From Sphingomonadaceae bacterium (GTDB lineage: Bacteria; Pseudomonadota; Alphaproteobacteria; Sphingomonadales; Sphingomonadaceae): a stretch of 64,000 bases of DNA. Under the pieces are notes generated by a model, which made no database searches, was not told the DNA's origin, and worked only from the letters and a program-made list of their open reading frames with translations. The stretch covers positions 62,001 through 126,000 of the forward strand of contig JAPZTW010000001.1 in assembly GCA_027533105.1 (NCBI GenBank), given 5' to 3'. The position numbers and the translations under genes were made by a program. Within the stretch, counting starts at the first letter, position 1. Every line of letters begins with the position of its first letter. Shown here piece after piece: positions 1 to 8,574 of this stretch.

Positions 1-870
1 CTCCTGCGCGTGGGCGGCAACGGCCACTACCTTGGCCACCGGCGTCGCGCCCTTGGCCGCGGCGACGCTGGCGCGGGTCAGGACCAGCGCGGCGGCACCG
101 TCGGAGATCGAGCTGGAGGTTGCGGCGGTGATCGTGCCGTCCTTGGCAAAGGCGGGCTTCAGGCTGGGGATCTTGTCCGGGCGACCCTTGCCGGGCTGCT
201 CGTCGGTATCGACCACGGTTTCGCCCGCGCGACTGACCACGGTGACGGGCACCACTTCATCGGCAAAGGCCCCATCGGCAATCGCGGCCTGGGCGCGGCG
301 CAGCGATTCGATCGAATAGGCGTCCTGCGCCTCGCGCGTCAGCTGATAGGCATTGGCGGTGTCCTGCGCGAAGGTCCCCATCGCCCGGCCCGGCTCATAG
401 GCATCTTCAAGGCCATCGAGGAACATGTGGTCATAGGCCGTGTCATGGCCGATCCGCGCGCCCGAGCGGTGCTTCTTGAGGATGTAGGGCGCGTTGGTCA
501 TCGATTCCATGCCACCGGCGACGACCAGGTCGATCGTCCCGGCGGCGAGGGCTTCGGCGCCCATGATTAGGGTCTGCATGCCCGAGCCGCAGACCTTGTT
601 GACCGTGGTAGCCTGGACCGACTTGGGCAGGCCGGCCTTGATCGTGGCCTGGCGGGCCGGGGCCTGGCCCAGCCCGGCGGGCAGGACGCAACCCATGTAG
701 ACCCGCTCGATCTCCTCGCCCTTCACGCCCGCGCGCTCGACCGCGGCCTTGATCGCCGTGGCGCCGAGATCGGTGGCCGAGACATCGGCCAGCGCGCCCT
801 GCATCCCGCCCATCGGGGTGCGGGCATAGGACAGGATGACGATCGGATCGGCGGGGGAGAGCTGCGGCAT
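1..870 (-). CDS. acetyl-CoA C-acyltransferase (thiolase), C-terminus outside window
   Basis: Thiolases condense two acyl-CoAs or cleave 3-ketoacyl-CoA in fatty-acid or polyhydroxyalkanoate metabolism. Reading leftward from an ATG at 868-870, the frame stays open to the window edge (290 codons). It begins MPQLSPADPIVILSYARTP and carries the thiolase acylation motif NKVCGSGMQT, with the nucleophilic cysteine at about residue 94. Family members are about 390 residues, so roughly the last 100, including the second catalytic cysteine and histidine, lie outside. The gene is divergent from the aldehyde dehydrogenase across 182 bases. Biosynthetic versus degradative role cannot be decided from this part. 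Confidence 0.9.
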   Translation of the reverse strand, partial: MPQLSPADPIVILSYARTPMGGMQGALADVSATDLGATAIKAAVERAGVKGEEIERVYMGCVLPAGLGQAPARQATIKAGLPKSVQATTVNKVCGSGMQTLIMGAEALAAGTIDLVVAGGMESMTNAPYILKKHRSGARIGHDTAYDHMFLDGLEDAYEPGRAMGTFAQDTANAYQLTREAQDAYSIESLRRAQAAIADGAFADEVVPVTVVSRAGETVVDTDEQPGKGRPDKIPSLKPAFAKDGTITAATSSSISDGAAALVLTRASVAAAKGATPVAKVVAVAAHAQE

Positions 871-1052
871 GATCTGGCCTTTCGCGAAACTGGGAAAGCG
901 CGCCTTCTAATGCTGCACTGCGGCAATGGCAATTGGGGCGAATTCGCCGGGCGGGCGGCGGACAGTCGCGGGGCTTGCCAGCAACCGATTCTTGCCTGAA
1001 AAGCGTGGCAAACAGCAACTGGACGCCAGCGGCGCCAAATTGGAGAGCGATC

Positions 1053-2486
1053 ATGAGCGCAAGCGAAATTGCCCGGATGGATGGTGTCCTCGCCAAGCAG
1101 AGGGCGGCCTTTACCGCCGCCCAGCCCGAACCGCTGTCGGTCCGGCGCGACCGGATCGACCGGGCGATTGCCCTGCTGATCGATCACAAGGACGCCTTCG
1201 CTAAGGCCGTCTCGGCCGATTTCGGCCACCGCAGCATCGAGCAGACGCTGATGACCGACATCATGCCCTCGGTCGGTGCGCTCAAGCATGCCCGCAAGCA
1301 TTTCGAAGCCTGGTCGCGCAATGAAAAGCGCAAGGCAATGTTCCCGCTCGGCCTGCTGGGCGCCAAGGCCGAAGTGCGCTGGCAGCCCAAGGGCGTGGTG
1401 GGCGTGATCGCACCGTGGAACTTCCCGGTCGGCATGGTGATGGTGCCGATGGCTGGCATTCTGGCCGCCGGGAACCGGGCGATGATCAAGCCGAGCGAAT
1501 TTACCGAGCGCGTGTCCGAACTGTTCGCCGAAGTAGTCCCGCAGTATTTCGCCGAAGAGGAAATGGCCGTGTTCACCGGCGCGGTCGAGGTTGGCAGCGC
1601 TTTCTCCAAGCTGGCCTTCGATCACCTGATCTTCACCGGGGCGACCAGCGTGGGCAAGCACATCATGCGCGCGGCGGCAGAAAACCTGGTGCCGGTAACG
1701 CTGGAACTGGGCGGCAAGAGCCCCACCTTCATCGGGCGCAGCGCCAACAAGAGCAAGGCCGGGCAGCGCATCGCCATGGGCAAGATGATGAACGCCGGGC
1801 AGATCTGCCTTGCTCCCGATTACCTGCTGGTCGCCAAGGAGCAGGAAGAGGAAGTGATCGGCAGCGTCGTCAGCTCGGTCAGCGCCATGTACCCGACCCT
1901 GCTGGCCAACGACGATTACACGTCGGTCGTCAACGGCCGCAATCGCGAGCGACTGGAAGGCTATCTGGCCGATGCGCGCGAGAAGGGGGCGGAACTGATC
2001 GAGGTGAATCCCGGCAATGAGGACTTCAGCGCGTCCAACGGCAACAAGATGCCGCTGACCATCCTGCGCAATGTCACCGATGACATGAAGGTCATGCAGG
2101 ACGAGATCTTCGGCCCGATCCTGCCGGTAATGACCTATTCCACCATCGACGAGGCGATCGACTATGTGAACGCCCACGATCGCCCGCTGGGCCTCTATTA
2201 CTTCGGCGAGGATAAGGCCGAGGAGGAAAAGGTGCTGACCCGCACGATTTCCGGCGGGGTCACGGTCAACGACGTATTGTTCCACAATGCCATGGAAGAC
2301 CTGCCGTTCGGCGGGGTCGGCCCGTCCGGCATGGGCAATTATCATGGGCTGGACGGGTTCAAAACCTTCAGCCACCCGCGCGCGGTCTATCGCCAGAGCG
2401 GGATGGACGTCGCCAGCCTGTCGGGCTTCAAGCCGCCCTATGGCAAGGCGGCGCACGCCACCCTGGCCCGTGAACTGAAGAAATAG
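1053..2486 (+). CDS. coniferyl aldehyde dehydrogenase-like NAD(P)+ aldehyde dehydrogenase
   Basis: Oxidises an aldehyde to the acid with NAD(P)+. The 477-residue product has the ALDH active site: a general-base glutamate at about 218 in ELGGKSP and a catalytic cysteine at about 252 in MNAGQICLAP. Its length and the C-terminal LPFGGVGPSGMGNYHG segment resemble the class 3/coniferyl aldehyde dehydrogenase branch. The frame opens at 933, but ATG 1053 is preferred because it follows a GGAGAG Shine-Dalgarno and gives the usual family length. It stands alone, with a terminator directly after it. The true substrate (aromatic or fatty aldehyde) is not determined by the sequence. Confidence 0.88.
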   Translation: MSASEIARMDGVLAKQRAAFTAAQPEPLSVRRDRIDRAIALLIDHKDAFAKAVSADFGHRSIEQTLMTDIMPSVGALKHARKHFEAWSRNEKRKAMFPLGLLGAKAEVRWQPKGVVGVIAPWNFPVGMVMVPMAGILAAGNRAMIKPSEFTERVSELFAEVVPQYFAEEEMAVFTGAVEVGSAFSKLAFDHLIFTGATSVGKHIMRAAAENLVPVTLELGGKSPTFIGRSANKSKAGQRIAMGKMMNAGQICLAPDYLLVAKEQEEEVIGSVVSSVSAMYPTLLANDDYTSVVNGRNRERLEGYLADAREKGAELIEVNPGNEDFSASNGNKMPLTILRNVTDDMKVMQDEIFGPILPVMTYSTIDEAIDYVNAHDRPLGLYYFGEDKAEEEKVLTRTISGGVTVNDVLFHNAMEDLPFGGVGPSGMGNYHGLDGFKTFSHPRAVYRQSGMDVASLSGFKPPYGKAAHATLARELKK

Positions 2487-2493
2487 GGCTTTG

Positions 2494-2522
2494 GCCCCTC
2501 CCGGCAGCGGGACGGGCTTTTT
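2494..2522 (+). terminator. Rho-independent terminator after the aldehyde dehydrogenase gene
   Basis: GCCCCTCCCG (2494-2503) pairs with CGGGACGGGC (2508-2517) with one mismatch across a GCAG loop and is followed by five T. It lies 8 bases after the stop codon and isolates the gene from the nuo operon. Confidence 0.85.
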
Positions 2523-2546
2523 CCGCCAATTACAGCCCAGCGCCCA

Positions 2547-2575
2547 CTTGCGCGGGGCGGCGGGCGGGACTAGGG
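2547..2575 (+). promoter_or_regulatory. candidate nuo operon promoter
   Basis: TTGCGC (2548) and CTAGGG (2570) are separated by 16 bases, about 35 bases before the nuoA start. The same TTGC/CTAGGGCG arrangement with identical spacing occurs before acpP, which supports a shared promoter type. The -10 element departs strongly from TATAAT, so this is tentative. Confidence 0.4.
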
Positions 2576-2609
2576 CGCGGGCATTCGTCCGCAATGCCGA
2601 GTCAGAGCC

Positions 2610-2984
2610 TTGGTCGACCTGTCGCAATACCTGCCAATCCTGATTTTCCTTGGGGTGGCGCTGGCCTTGTCCAGCCTGTTCGTGTTCCTGCCGATGGGGG
2701 TGGCCCGCCTGACCGGCGCGCATAACCCCAACGCGGAAAAGCTGAGCGAGTACGAATGCGGCTTCCCCGCGTTCGAGGACCCGCGCAGCCAGTTTGACGT
2801 GCGCTTCTATCTCGTGGCGATCCTGTTCATCATCTTCGACCTGGAAGCCGCCTTCCTGTTCCCCTGGGCGGTCAGCCTCGATCTGACCGGCTGGCCGGGC
2901 TGGATCACGATGATGGTGTTCCTGGGTGAACTGGCGGTGGGCCTCGCCTATGCCTGGAAAATGGGGGCTTTGGATTGGGAATGA
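2610..2984 (+). CDS. nuoA: NADH-quinone oxidoreductase subunit A
   Basis: Small membrane subunit of complex I, near the junction of the peripheral arm and the quinone site. It has 124 residues and three hydrophobic helices, with the diagnostic motif [21 protein letters not shown] in the loop after helix 1 (about residues 46-66). The reading frame begins with TTG at 2610; the first in-frame ATG falls inside helix 1, so TTG is chosen. It is the first gene of the nuo operon, and its stop overlaps the nuoB start by 4 bases (ATGA). Confidence 0.95.
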   Translation: MVDLSQYLPILIFLGVALALSSLFVFLPMGVARLTGAHNPNAEKLSEYECGFPAFEDPRSQFDVRFYLVAILFIIFDLEAAFLFPWAVSLDLTGWPGWITMMVFLGELAVGLAYAWKMGALDWE

Positions 2985-3553
2985 GCACTCTGGTGAACGC
3001 CCAGGGCCTGCCGCTCGGCGCGGCCCAAGCAGCCGGTGCGGGCGCGATCACGCCGCCCGACCAGGCTTTCTTCAACGATCTCAATGCCGAGGTGAATGAC
3101 AAGGGTTTCCTCGTCACCAGCACCGAGGACCTGTTCCAGTGGGCCCGCACCGGCTCGCTGTGGTGGATGACCTTCGGCCTGGCCTGCTGCGCGGTGGAGA
3201 TGATCCACGTCAACATGCCGCGCTATGACATGGAGCGTTTCGGCGTCGCCCCGCGCGCCTCGCCGCGCCAGTCGGACGTGATGATCGTGGCCGGCACGCT
3301 GTGCAACAAGATGGCCCCGGCGTTGCGCAAGGTCTATGACCAGATGTCGGACCCGAAGTACGTCATCTCGATGGGCTCCTGCGCCAATGGCGGCGGTTAC
3401 TATCACTACAGCTACAGTGTCGTGCGCGGCTGTGACCGGATCGTGCCGGTGGACATCTATATCCCCGGCTGCCCGCCGACCGCCGAAGCCCTGCTTTATG
3501 GGGTGATGCAGCTGCAGCGGAAGATCCGCCGCGTCGGGACGATTGAACGATGA
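2981..3553 (+). CDS. nuoB: NADH-quinone oxidoreductase subunit B
   Basis: Carries the terminal [4Fe-4S] cluster N2, which hands electrons to quinone. The 190-residue product keeps all four ligands: the Cys69-Cys70 pair, Cys134 in GSCANGGG and Cys164 in PGCPP. ATG 2981 overlaps the nuoA stop. A TTG two codons upstream also lies in frame but is less likely. The N-terminus (about 35 residues) is an Ala/Gly-rich extension, as in many alphaproteobacteria. The 3' end overlaps nuoC by 4 bases. Confidence 0.97.
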   Translation: MSTLVNAQGLPLGAAQAAGAGAITPPDQAFFNDLNAEVNDKGFLVTSTEDLFQWARTGSLWWMTFGLACCAVEMIHVNMPRYDMERFGVAPRASPRQSDVMIVAGTLCNKMAPALRKVYDQMSDPKYVISMGSCANGGGYYHYSYSVVRGCDRIVPVDIYIPGCPPTAEALLYGVMQLQRKIRRVGTIER

Positions 3554-4176
3554 GCGTGGTCCATTCCGCCCCCCGTTTTGCCAGCAACGATGGCGTGATC
3601 GAAGCCGTTTCGGCCACGCTGGGCGATCGCCTGGTGTCCGCGCACGAAGCCCATGGCGAAGTGGTGCTGACCGTGCAGCGCGATGCCATTGCCGCTGCGC
3701 TGCAACTGCTGCGCGACGAGCACGAATACCAGCAGCTGATGGAGATCGCCGGGGTCGATTACCCCAACCGCGCCGAACGGTTCGAAGTGGTCTATATGCT
3801 GCTCTCGCTGACCCGCAATCACCGCGTGCTGGTGAAGGTCAATGCCGCAGAGAACACCCCGGTGCCGACCGTCACGCACCTGTGGCCGGTGGCTGGCTGG
3901 CTCGAGCGCGAAGTGTTCGACCTGTATGGCGTGATCTTCGAAGGGAACGCCGACCTGCGCCGGATCCTGACGGACTATGGCTTCGAAGGCCATCCGTTCC
4001 GCAAGGACTTCCCGCTGACCGGCTATGTCGAGCTGCGCTATTCCGAAGAGGACAAGCGCGTGGTCTATGAACCGGTCAAGTTGGCGCAGGACCTGCGCCA
4101 GTTCGATTTCCAGAGCCCGTGGGAAGGCGCCGACTATGCGCTGCCCGGCGATGAAAAGGCAGGAGCCGCCCAGTGA
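3550..4176 (+). CDS. nuoC: NADH-quinone oxidoreductase subunit C (30 kDa)
   Basis: Hydrophilic connecting subunit without cofactors that packs against NuoD and NuoB. The 208-residue protein contains the 30-kDa subunit signature around [15 protein letters not shown] and the following [19 protein letters not shown] (residues about 115-155). It is a separate gene here, unlike the fused nuoCD of enterobacteria. The start overlaps the nuoB stop and the end overlaps the nuoD GTG start, so translation is probably coupled. Confidence 0.97.
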   Translation: MSVVHSAPRFASNDGVIEAVSATLGDRLVSAHEAHGEVVLTVQRDAIAAALQLLRDEHEYQQLMEIAGVDYPNRAERFEVVYMLLSLTRNHRVLVKVNAAENTPVPTVTHLWPVAGWLEREVFDLYGVIFEGNADLRRILTDYGFEGHPFRKDFPLTGYVELRYSEEDKRVVYEPVKLAQDLRQFDFQSPWEGADYALPGDEKAGAAQ

Positions 4177-5384
4177 GCCTGCAACTTGAACACTCGCCGA
4201 CCACCGGCGACGATGTCATCACCAATTACACGATCAACTTCGGCCCGCAGCACCCGGCCGCGCACGGCGTGCTGCGCATGGTGCTGGAACTGGACGGCGA
4301 AGTGATCGAACGTGTCGATCCGCACGTCGGCCTGCTGCATCGCGGCACCGAAAAGCTGATCGAGCACAAGACCTATCTCCAGGCGCTGCCTTACTTTGAC
4401 CGGCTCGACTATTGCTCGCCGCTGGGCATGGAGCACTCCTATGTGCTGGCGGTCGAGAAGCTGCTGAATGTCGAGGTGCCGGAGCGCGCGAAGTACCTGC
4501 GCGTGCTGTTCGCCGAACTGACCCGCATCTGCAATCACATGCTGAACCTCGGTTCGCACGTGATGGACGTGGGCGCGATGACGCCGAACCTGTGGATGTT
4601 CGAAATCCGCGAGGACTGCCTCAACTTCTTCGAACGCGCTTCGGGTGCGCGGATGCACTCGGCCTGGTTCCGTCCCGGCGGCGTCCACCAGGACGTGCCG
4701 GAAAAGCTGCTGGTCGATATCGGCACCTGGCTCGACACGCGCCTGCTCGAACTGTTCGAAGACGCGATGAGCCTGGTGGTCGACAACCGCATCTTCAAGC
4801 AGCGCAATGTCGATATCGCCACGGTCAGCAAGGAAGACGCGATCAAGTGGGGCTTCTCCGGCCCGATGATCCGCGGTTCCGGCATTCCGTGGGATATCCG
4901 CAAGGCCCAGCCTTACGACGTCTACGACCGGATGGAATTCGACGTTCCCGTTGGCACCCGCGGCGATTGCTATGACCGGTTCATGGTTCGCGTCGAGGAA
5001 GTGCGCCAGTCGGCCCGGATCATGAAGCAGTGCCTGGCGCAGATGCCCTCGGGCCCGATCGCTTCGGACGACCGCAAGGTCTCGCCGCCCAAGCGCGCCG
5101 AGATGAAGCAGTCGATGGAAGCGCTGATCCATCACTTCAAGCTCTACACCGAAGGCTTCCACGTGCCGGCCGGCGAAGTCTATGTCGCCACCGAAAGCCC
5201 GAAGGGCGAATTCGGCGTCTACCTGGTCAGCGATGGCAGCAACAAGCCCTACCGCTGCAAGATCCGCCCGACGGCCTTTTCGCACCTCCAGGCGATGGAC
5301 TTCATGTGCAAGGGCCACATGCTGCCCGACGTGACCGCCATCATCGGCGCGATCGACGTGGTCTTCGGGGAGTGTGACCGGTGA
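4173..5384 (+). CDS. nuoD: NADH-quinone oxidoreductase subunit D (49 kDa)
   Basis: Forms much of the quinone pocket with NuoB and descends from the large subunit of [NiFe] hydrogenases. It has 403 residues, with [15 protein letters not shown] (about residues 23-37) and the C-terminal DVVFGECDR. It lacks the hydrogenase NiFe cysteines, as expected for complex I. It starts with GTG at 4173, overlapping the nuoC stop. Its own stop overlaps the GTG start of a small extra gene rather than nuoE. Confidence 0.97.
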   Translation: MSLQLEHSPTTGDDVITNYTINFGPQHPAAHGVLRMVLELDGEVIERVDPHVGLLHRGTEKLIEHKTYLQALPYFDRLDYCSPLGMEHSYVLAVEKLLNVEVPERAKYLRVLFAELTRICNHMLNLGSHVMDVGAMTPNLWMFEIREDCLNFFERASGARMHSAWFRPGGVHQDVPEKLLVDIGTWLDTRLLELFEDAMSLVVDNRIFKQRNVDIATVSKEDAIKWGFSGPMIRGSGIPWDIRKAQPYDVYDRMEFDVPVGTRGDCYDRFMVRVEEVRQSARIMKQCLAQMPSGPIASDDRKVSPPKRAEMKQSMEALIHHFKLYTEGFHVPAGEVYVATESPKGEFGVYLVSDGSNKPYRCKIRPTAFSHLQAMDFMCKGHMLPDVTAIIGAIDVVFGECDR

Positions 5385-5566
5385 TCCTGCGCGAGCTGTT
5401 CATCGCGGTCCTGGCCTTTTCCGCCTTCGCTTCGGCGGTGGCGGCCTATCTGTTCGTCTTCCACCCGGCCACGGCCACGCTGAAGGAAGTGCTGAGCACG
5501 GCCTTTACCGGAATGGTCGGGGTCTTCATCGGGCGCTGGCTGGAACGGAGGATGGCCCGTGGCTGA
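5381..5566 (+). CDS. two-helix membrane microprotein within the nuo operon
   Basis: A 61-residue protein I cannot assign to a named family. It has a hydrophobic segment at about 4-26 (ending AYLFVFHP) and a second, weaker one at about 37-52 ([15 protein letters not shown]), then a basic tail [10 protein letters not shown]. The GTG start overlaps the nuoD stop by 4 bases, and the stop overlaps the next gene's GTG start by 8. Both overlaps mirror the coupling between real nuo genes and argue for translation. The position suggests an accessory or assembly role in complex I, but this is inference from location only. Confidence 0.7.
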   Translation: MILRELFIAVLAFSAFASAVAAYLFVFHPATATLKEVLSTAFTGMVGVFIGRWLERRMARG

Positions 5567-5894
5567 TCGCCTGACCATCGCACAGCAGATGATCGCGCAT
5601 TACAATGCGCAGGATGCCGATGCCTATGTCGCGCTGATGACCGACGATGCCTGCGAAGCGGGCTATCGCGGGGCGGTGCTGCGCGAAGGCAAGGAAGGCG
5701 TGCGGGCCGGGCTGAAGGCGATGTTCGCCGAATTCCCCGAGAACCGCGCTGAAATCATCCAGGGCTGGCAACTGGGCGATACAGCCGTGCTCTATGAAAA
5801 GGTCTGGCGTTCGGCTGCGGCCGAACCCTTTGAAGTCATGTCCATTTACTCGTTCGAGGGCGACAAGTGCTCTCGCGTGGAGTTTGTCCGCTAA
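5559..5894 (+). CDS. NTF2-like (SnoaL-type) protein within the nuo operon
   Basis: A 111-residue protein with the sequence pattern of the NTF2/SnoaL cone fold: an N-terminal helix pair (AQQMIAHYNAQDADAYVALMTDDA) followed by alternating strands ending in VMSIYSFEGDKCSRVEFVR. Such folds bind small hydrophobic ligands or act as isomerases or scaffolds; no catalytic residues can be assigned with confidence. The GTG start overlaps the microprotein gene and the TAA shares a base with the nuoE ATG, so it sits in the operon as tightly as the core genes. A complex I function is inferred only from position. Confidence 0.8.
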   Translation: MADRLTIAQQMIAHYNAQDADAYVALMTDDACEAGYRGAVLREGKEGVRAGLKAMFAEFPENRAEIIQGWQLGDTAVLYEKVWRSAAAEPFEVMSIYSFEGDKCSRVEFVR

Positions 5895-6562
5895 TGGCCG
5901 ACCGGCATCTTGAACCCGATACCCCCGAACTGCGTGCGCGCTGGTCGGGCTTTGCCTGGACCAAGGAAAACGCGGCCAAGGCTGCGGAATATGTCGCGCG
6001 TTACCCGGAAGGGCGCCAGCGTTCGGCGGTGATGCCGCTGCTCGACCTCGCCCAGCGCCAGGTTGGCGCGGAAACCGGTACGCAGGGCTGGCTGCCGCTG
6101 CCGGTGATGGAATATGTTGCCAAGTATCTCGACATGCCGGTGATCCGCGTGGTCGAGGTGGCGACCTTCTACTTCATGTACAACCTGGTGCCGGTGGGCA
6201 AGTTCCACGTCCAGGTCTGCGGCACCACGCCGTGCATGCTGCGCGGTTCGGACGCGATCATGGCTGCCTGCAAGAAGCGCGGCATGGCGAAGGGCCACAC
6301 CACCGAGGACGGTTTGTGGACCCTGACCGAGGTGGAATGCATGGGCAACTGTGCTTCGGCGCCGATGGTCCAGATCAACGACGACAATTACGAAGACCTG
6401 ACGCCCGAACGGCTCGACGCGGTGCTTGATGCGCTCGCTGCTGGCAAGACGCCGAAGACCGGCACGCAGGAACCGGGCCGCCACACCGTTGAGCCCGTTG
6501 GCGGGCCGACCACTCTGAAAGAGATGGTCAAGGCCAACCACGATTACCGGAAGGAGTGGTAA
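5894..6562 (+). CDS. nuoE: NADH-quinone oxidoreductase subunit E (24 kDa)
   Basis: Carries the [2Fe-2S] cluster N1a beside the FMN of NuoF. The 222-residue protein has a thioredoxin-like domain with ligands Cys109, Cys114, Cys149 and Cys153 (CGTTPC and ECMGNC). It is about 55 residues longer than the E. coli subunit because of a C-terminal extension with KTGTQEPGRHTVEP, a pattern seen in alphaproteobacterial and mitochondrial homologues. The frame opens at 5867, but ATG 5894 fits the family N-terminus and overlaps the preceding stop. Confidence 0.96.
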   Translation: MADRHLEPDTPELRARWSGFAWTKENAAKAAEYVARYPEGRQRSAVMPLLDLAQRQVGAETGTQGWLPLPVMEYVAKYLDMPVIRVVEVATFYFMYNLVPVGKFHVQVCGTTPCMLRGSDAIMAACKKRGMAKGHTTEDGLWTLTEVECMGNCASAPMVQINDDNYEDLTPERLDAVLDALAAGKTPKTGTQEPGRHTVEPVGGPTTLKEMVKANHDYRKEW

Positions 6563-6565
6563 GCC

Positions 6566-7852
6566 ATGTCTCTCCAGGACAAAGACCGCATCTTCACCAA
6601 TCTCTACGGCTATCAGCCGTGGAACCTCGATGCCGCCAAGAAGCGCGGCGATTGGGACAAGACCAAGAAGCTGCTTGAGCTCGGTCCCGACAAGATCATC
6701 GAGGAAATCAAGGCTTCGGGCCTGCGCGGGCGCGGCGGGGCAGGGTTCCCGACCGGCCTCAAGTGGTCGTTCATGCCCAAGGAATCAAAGGACGGCCGTC
6801 CGAGCTTCCTGGTCATCAACGCCGACGAATCCGAACCCGGTTCGTGCAAGGACCGCGAGATCATCCGCCACGATCCGCACAAGCTGATCGAAGGCGCGCT
6901 GGTGGCCGGTTTCGCCATGCGCGCGCGGGCGGCGTACATCTACATTCGCGGTGAATATATCCGCGAGGCCCAGGTGCTCGAGGCGGCGGTCAGGGAAGCC
7001 TATGACGCCGGGCTGATCGGCAAGAACGCCTGCAAGAGCGGCTACGATTTCGACGTCTACGTCCATCGCGGCGCGGGCGCCTATATCTGCGGTGAAGAAA
7101 CCGCGATGATCGAAAGCCTGGAAGGCAAGAAGGGCCAGCCGCGCCTGAAGCCGCCGTTCCCGGCCGGTGCGGGCCTCTATGGCTGTCCGACCACGGTCAA
7201 CAACGTCGAATCGATCGCCGTTGCCCCCACGATCCTGCGGCGCGGGGCGGGCTGGTTCAGCTCGTTCGGGCGCGACAACAACAAGGGCACCAAGCTGTTC
7301 CAGATCAGCGGGCACGTGAACAAGCCCTGCGTGGTCGAGGAAGCGATGAGCATCCCGTTCAGCGAGCTGATCGAGAAGCACTGCGGCGGCATCACCGGGG
7401 GCAAGGACAACCTGCTGGCGGTGATCCCGGGCGGCTCCTCGGTGCCGCTGGTTCCGGCCGCGCAGATCTGGGATGCGCCGATGGACTTTGACGGGCTGCG
7501 TGAACTGGGCTCGGGCCTGGGCACGGCTGCCGTCATCGTCATGGACAAGTCGACCGACATCGTCCGCGCGATCAGCCGCCTGTCCTACTTCTACAAGCAC
7601 GAATCCTGCGGTCAGTGCACCCCCTGCCGCGAAGGCACGGGCTGGATGTGGCGCGTGATGGAACGCCTGCGCACGGGTGACGCCGACGTGGGCGAGATCG
7701 ACATGCTGTGGGACGTGACCAAGCAGGTCGAAGGCCACACCATCTGCGCGCTGGGCGATGCCGCGGCCTGGCCGATCCAGGGCCTGATCCGCCACTTCCG
7801 CCCCGAACTGGAGCGCCGCATTGCCGAGAACGTGCGGGAGGCGGCCGAGTGA
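6566..7852 (+). CDS. nuoF: NADH-quinone oxidoreductase subunit F (51 kDa, NADH and FMN site)
   Basis: Entry point of electrons: it binds NADH, FMN and [4Fe-4S] cluster N3. The 428-residue protein has the glycine-rich [16 protein letters not shown] (about 52-67), the [19 protein letters not shown] segment (about 172-190) and the N3 ligands SCGQCTPC near residue 350, with a fourth cysteine in [10 protein letters not shown]. It lies 3 bases after nuoE. Its stop overlaps the GTG start of an unexpected secreted protein gene rather than nuoG. Confidence 0.97.
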   Translation: MSLQDKDRIFTNLYGYQPWNLDAAKKRGDWDKTKKLLELGPDKIIEEIKASGLRGRGGAGFPTGLKWSFMPKESKDGRPSFLVINADESEPGSCKDREIIRHDPHKLIEGALVAGFAMRARAAYIYIRGEYIREAQVLEAAVREAYDAGLIGKNACKSGYDFDVYVHRGAGAYICGEETAMIESLEGKKGQPRLKPPFPAGAGLYGCPTTVNNVESIAVAPTILRRGAGWFSSFGRDNNKGTKLFQISGHVNKPCVVEEAMSIPFSELIEKHCGGITGGKDNLLAVIPGGSSVPLVPAAQIWDAPMDFDGLRELGSGLGTAAVIVMDKSTDIVRAISRLSYFYKHESCGQCTPCREGTGWMWRVMERLRTGDADVGEIDMLWDVTKQVEGHTICALGDAAAWPIQGLIRHFRPELERRIAENVREAAE

Positions 7853-8574
7853 AAGCCCTGACCCGCCTGGCTCCGCTGGCGGTGCTGGTGGCTGCTCCGG
7901 CTGCGGCCGAGGCACCCAGTCCGCAGCAGATCCGCACGTTCCTGGCCGAATATGGCACCTGCATCGTCAAGCGCGAGCCGGAATTGGCCCATCGCGCGGT
8001 GCTGGGCGAGGCGAATTTCTATTACGACAGCCCCGAGGGCAAGCGCCTGCGCCAGCGCGAGTGCATGGACGCGGCGCTGCTGCGCAATTCGAGCGATGGC
8101 TTTGCCGGTCGCCTGCGGATGCGGCTTGATGACGATACCTATCGCGGGGTGATCGCCGAGGCGCTGATCGCCACCCGTGCGGTCGCGCTCGATCCCGCCA
8201 GGATCCCGTCGCTGGCGGCCTTGGCCTATGACGAGCCGCGCCCGCTGCGCACCACCGACCGCGAGGGCAACCCCTTGCCCGAAGAGCGGCTTGAGCGGCA
8301 GCGTGCCGCCATTGCCCGCCGTGCCGCCGCCGTTACGCTGGGCAGGCTGGGCGAATGCGCGGTCCGTGCCGCCCCGGTGCCGGCCCGCGCCGTCCTGGCC
8401 ACCCAGATCGACACCCCGGCTGAACTGCAGGCGCTCAACGCGCTGGGGCAGACCCTCGGCCAGTGCATCAAGGCGGGCGAAACCATCTCGCTCGACCGGA
8501 TCAGCGTGCGCGGCGCGCTGGCCATTGCCTATTACCGCCTTTCCCAGGCCAAGCCTTCCGGAGCGATCCAGTAA
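7849..8574 (+). CDS. secreted four-cysteine protein of unknown function between nuoF and nuoG
   Basis: A 241-residue protein with a short signal peptide ([20 protein letters not shown], cleavage likely near 20-21), so it is probably periplasmic. The mature part has four cysteines (38, 72, 170, 206) in two similar halves. Each half starts with G-x-C-x-V followed by a proline and alanines ([33 protein letters not shown]) and ends with a cysteine 34-36 residues later. This looks like an internal duplication with one disulfide per half. GTG 7849 overlaps the nuoF stop, and the TAA shares a base with the nuoG ATG. I do not recognise a named family; complex I involvement is inferred from position. 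Confidence 0.78.
   Translation: MKALTRLAPLAVLVAAPAAAEAPSPQQIRTFLAEYGTCIVKREPELAHRAVLGEANFYYDSPEGKRLRQRECMDAALLRNSSDGFAGRLRMRLDDDTYRGVIAEALIATRAVALDPARIPSLAALAYDEPRPLRTTDREGNPLPEERLERQRAAIARRAAAVTLGRLGECAVRAAPVPARAVLATQIDTPAELQALNALGQTLGQCIKAGETISLDRISVRGALAIAYYRLSQAKPSGAIQ

Noticed and set aside
723..2723. A 666-codon minus-strand frame spanning the thiolase start, the aldehyde dehydrogenase and nuoA.
   Set aside because: It would overlap three genes and two regulatory gaps. The real thiolase frame on that strand is a different one, starting at 870.
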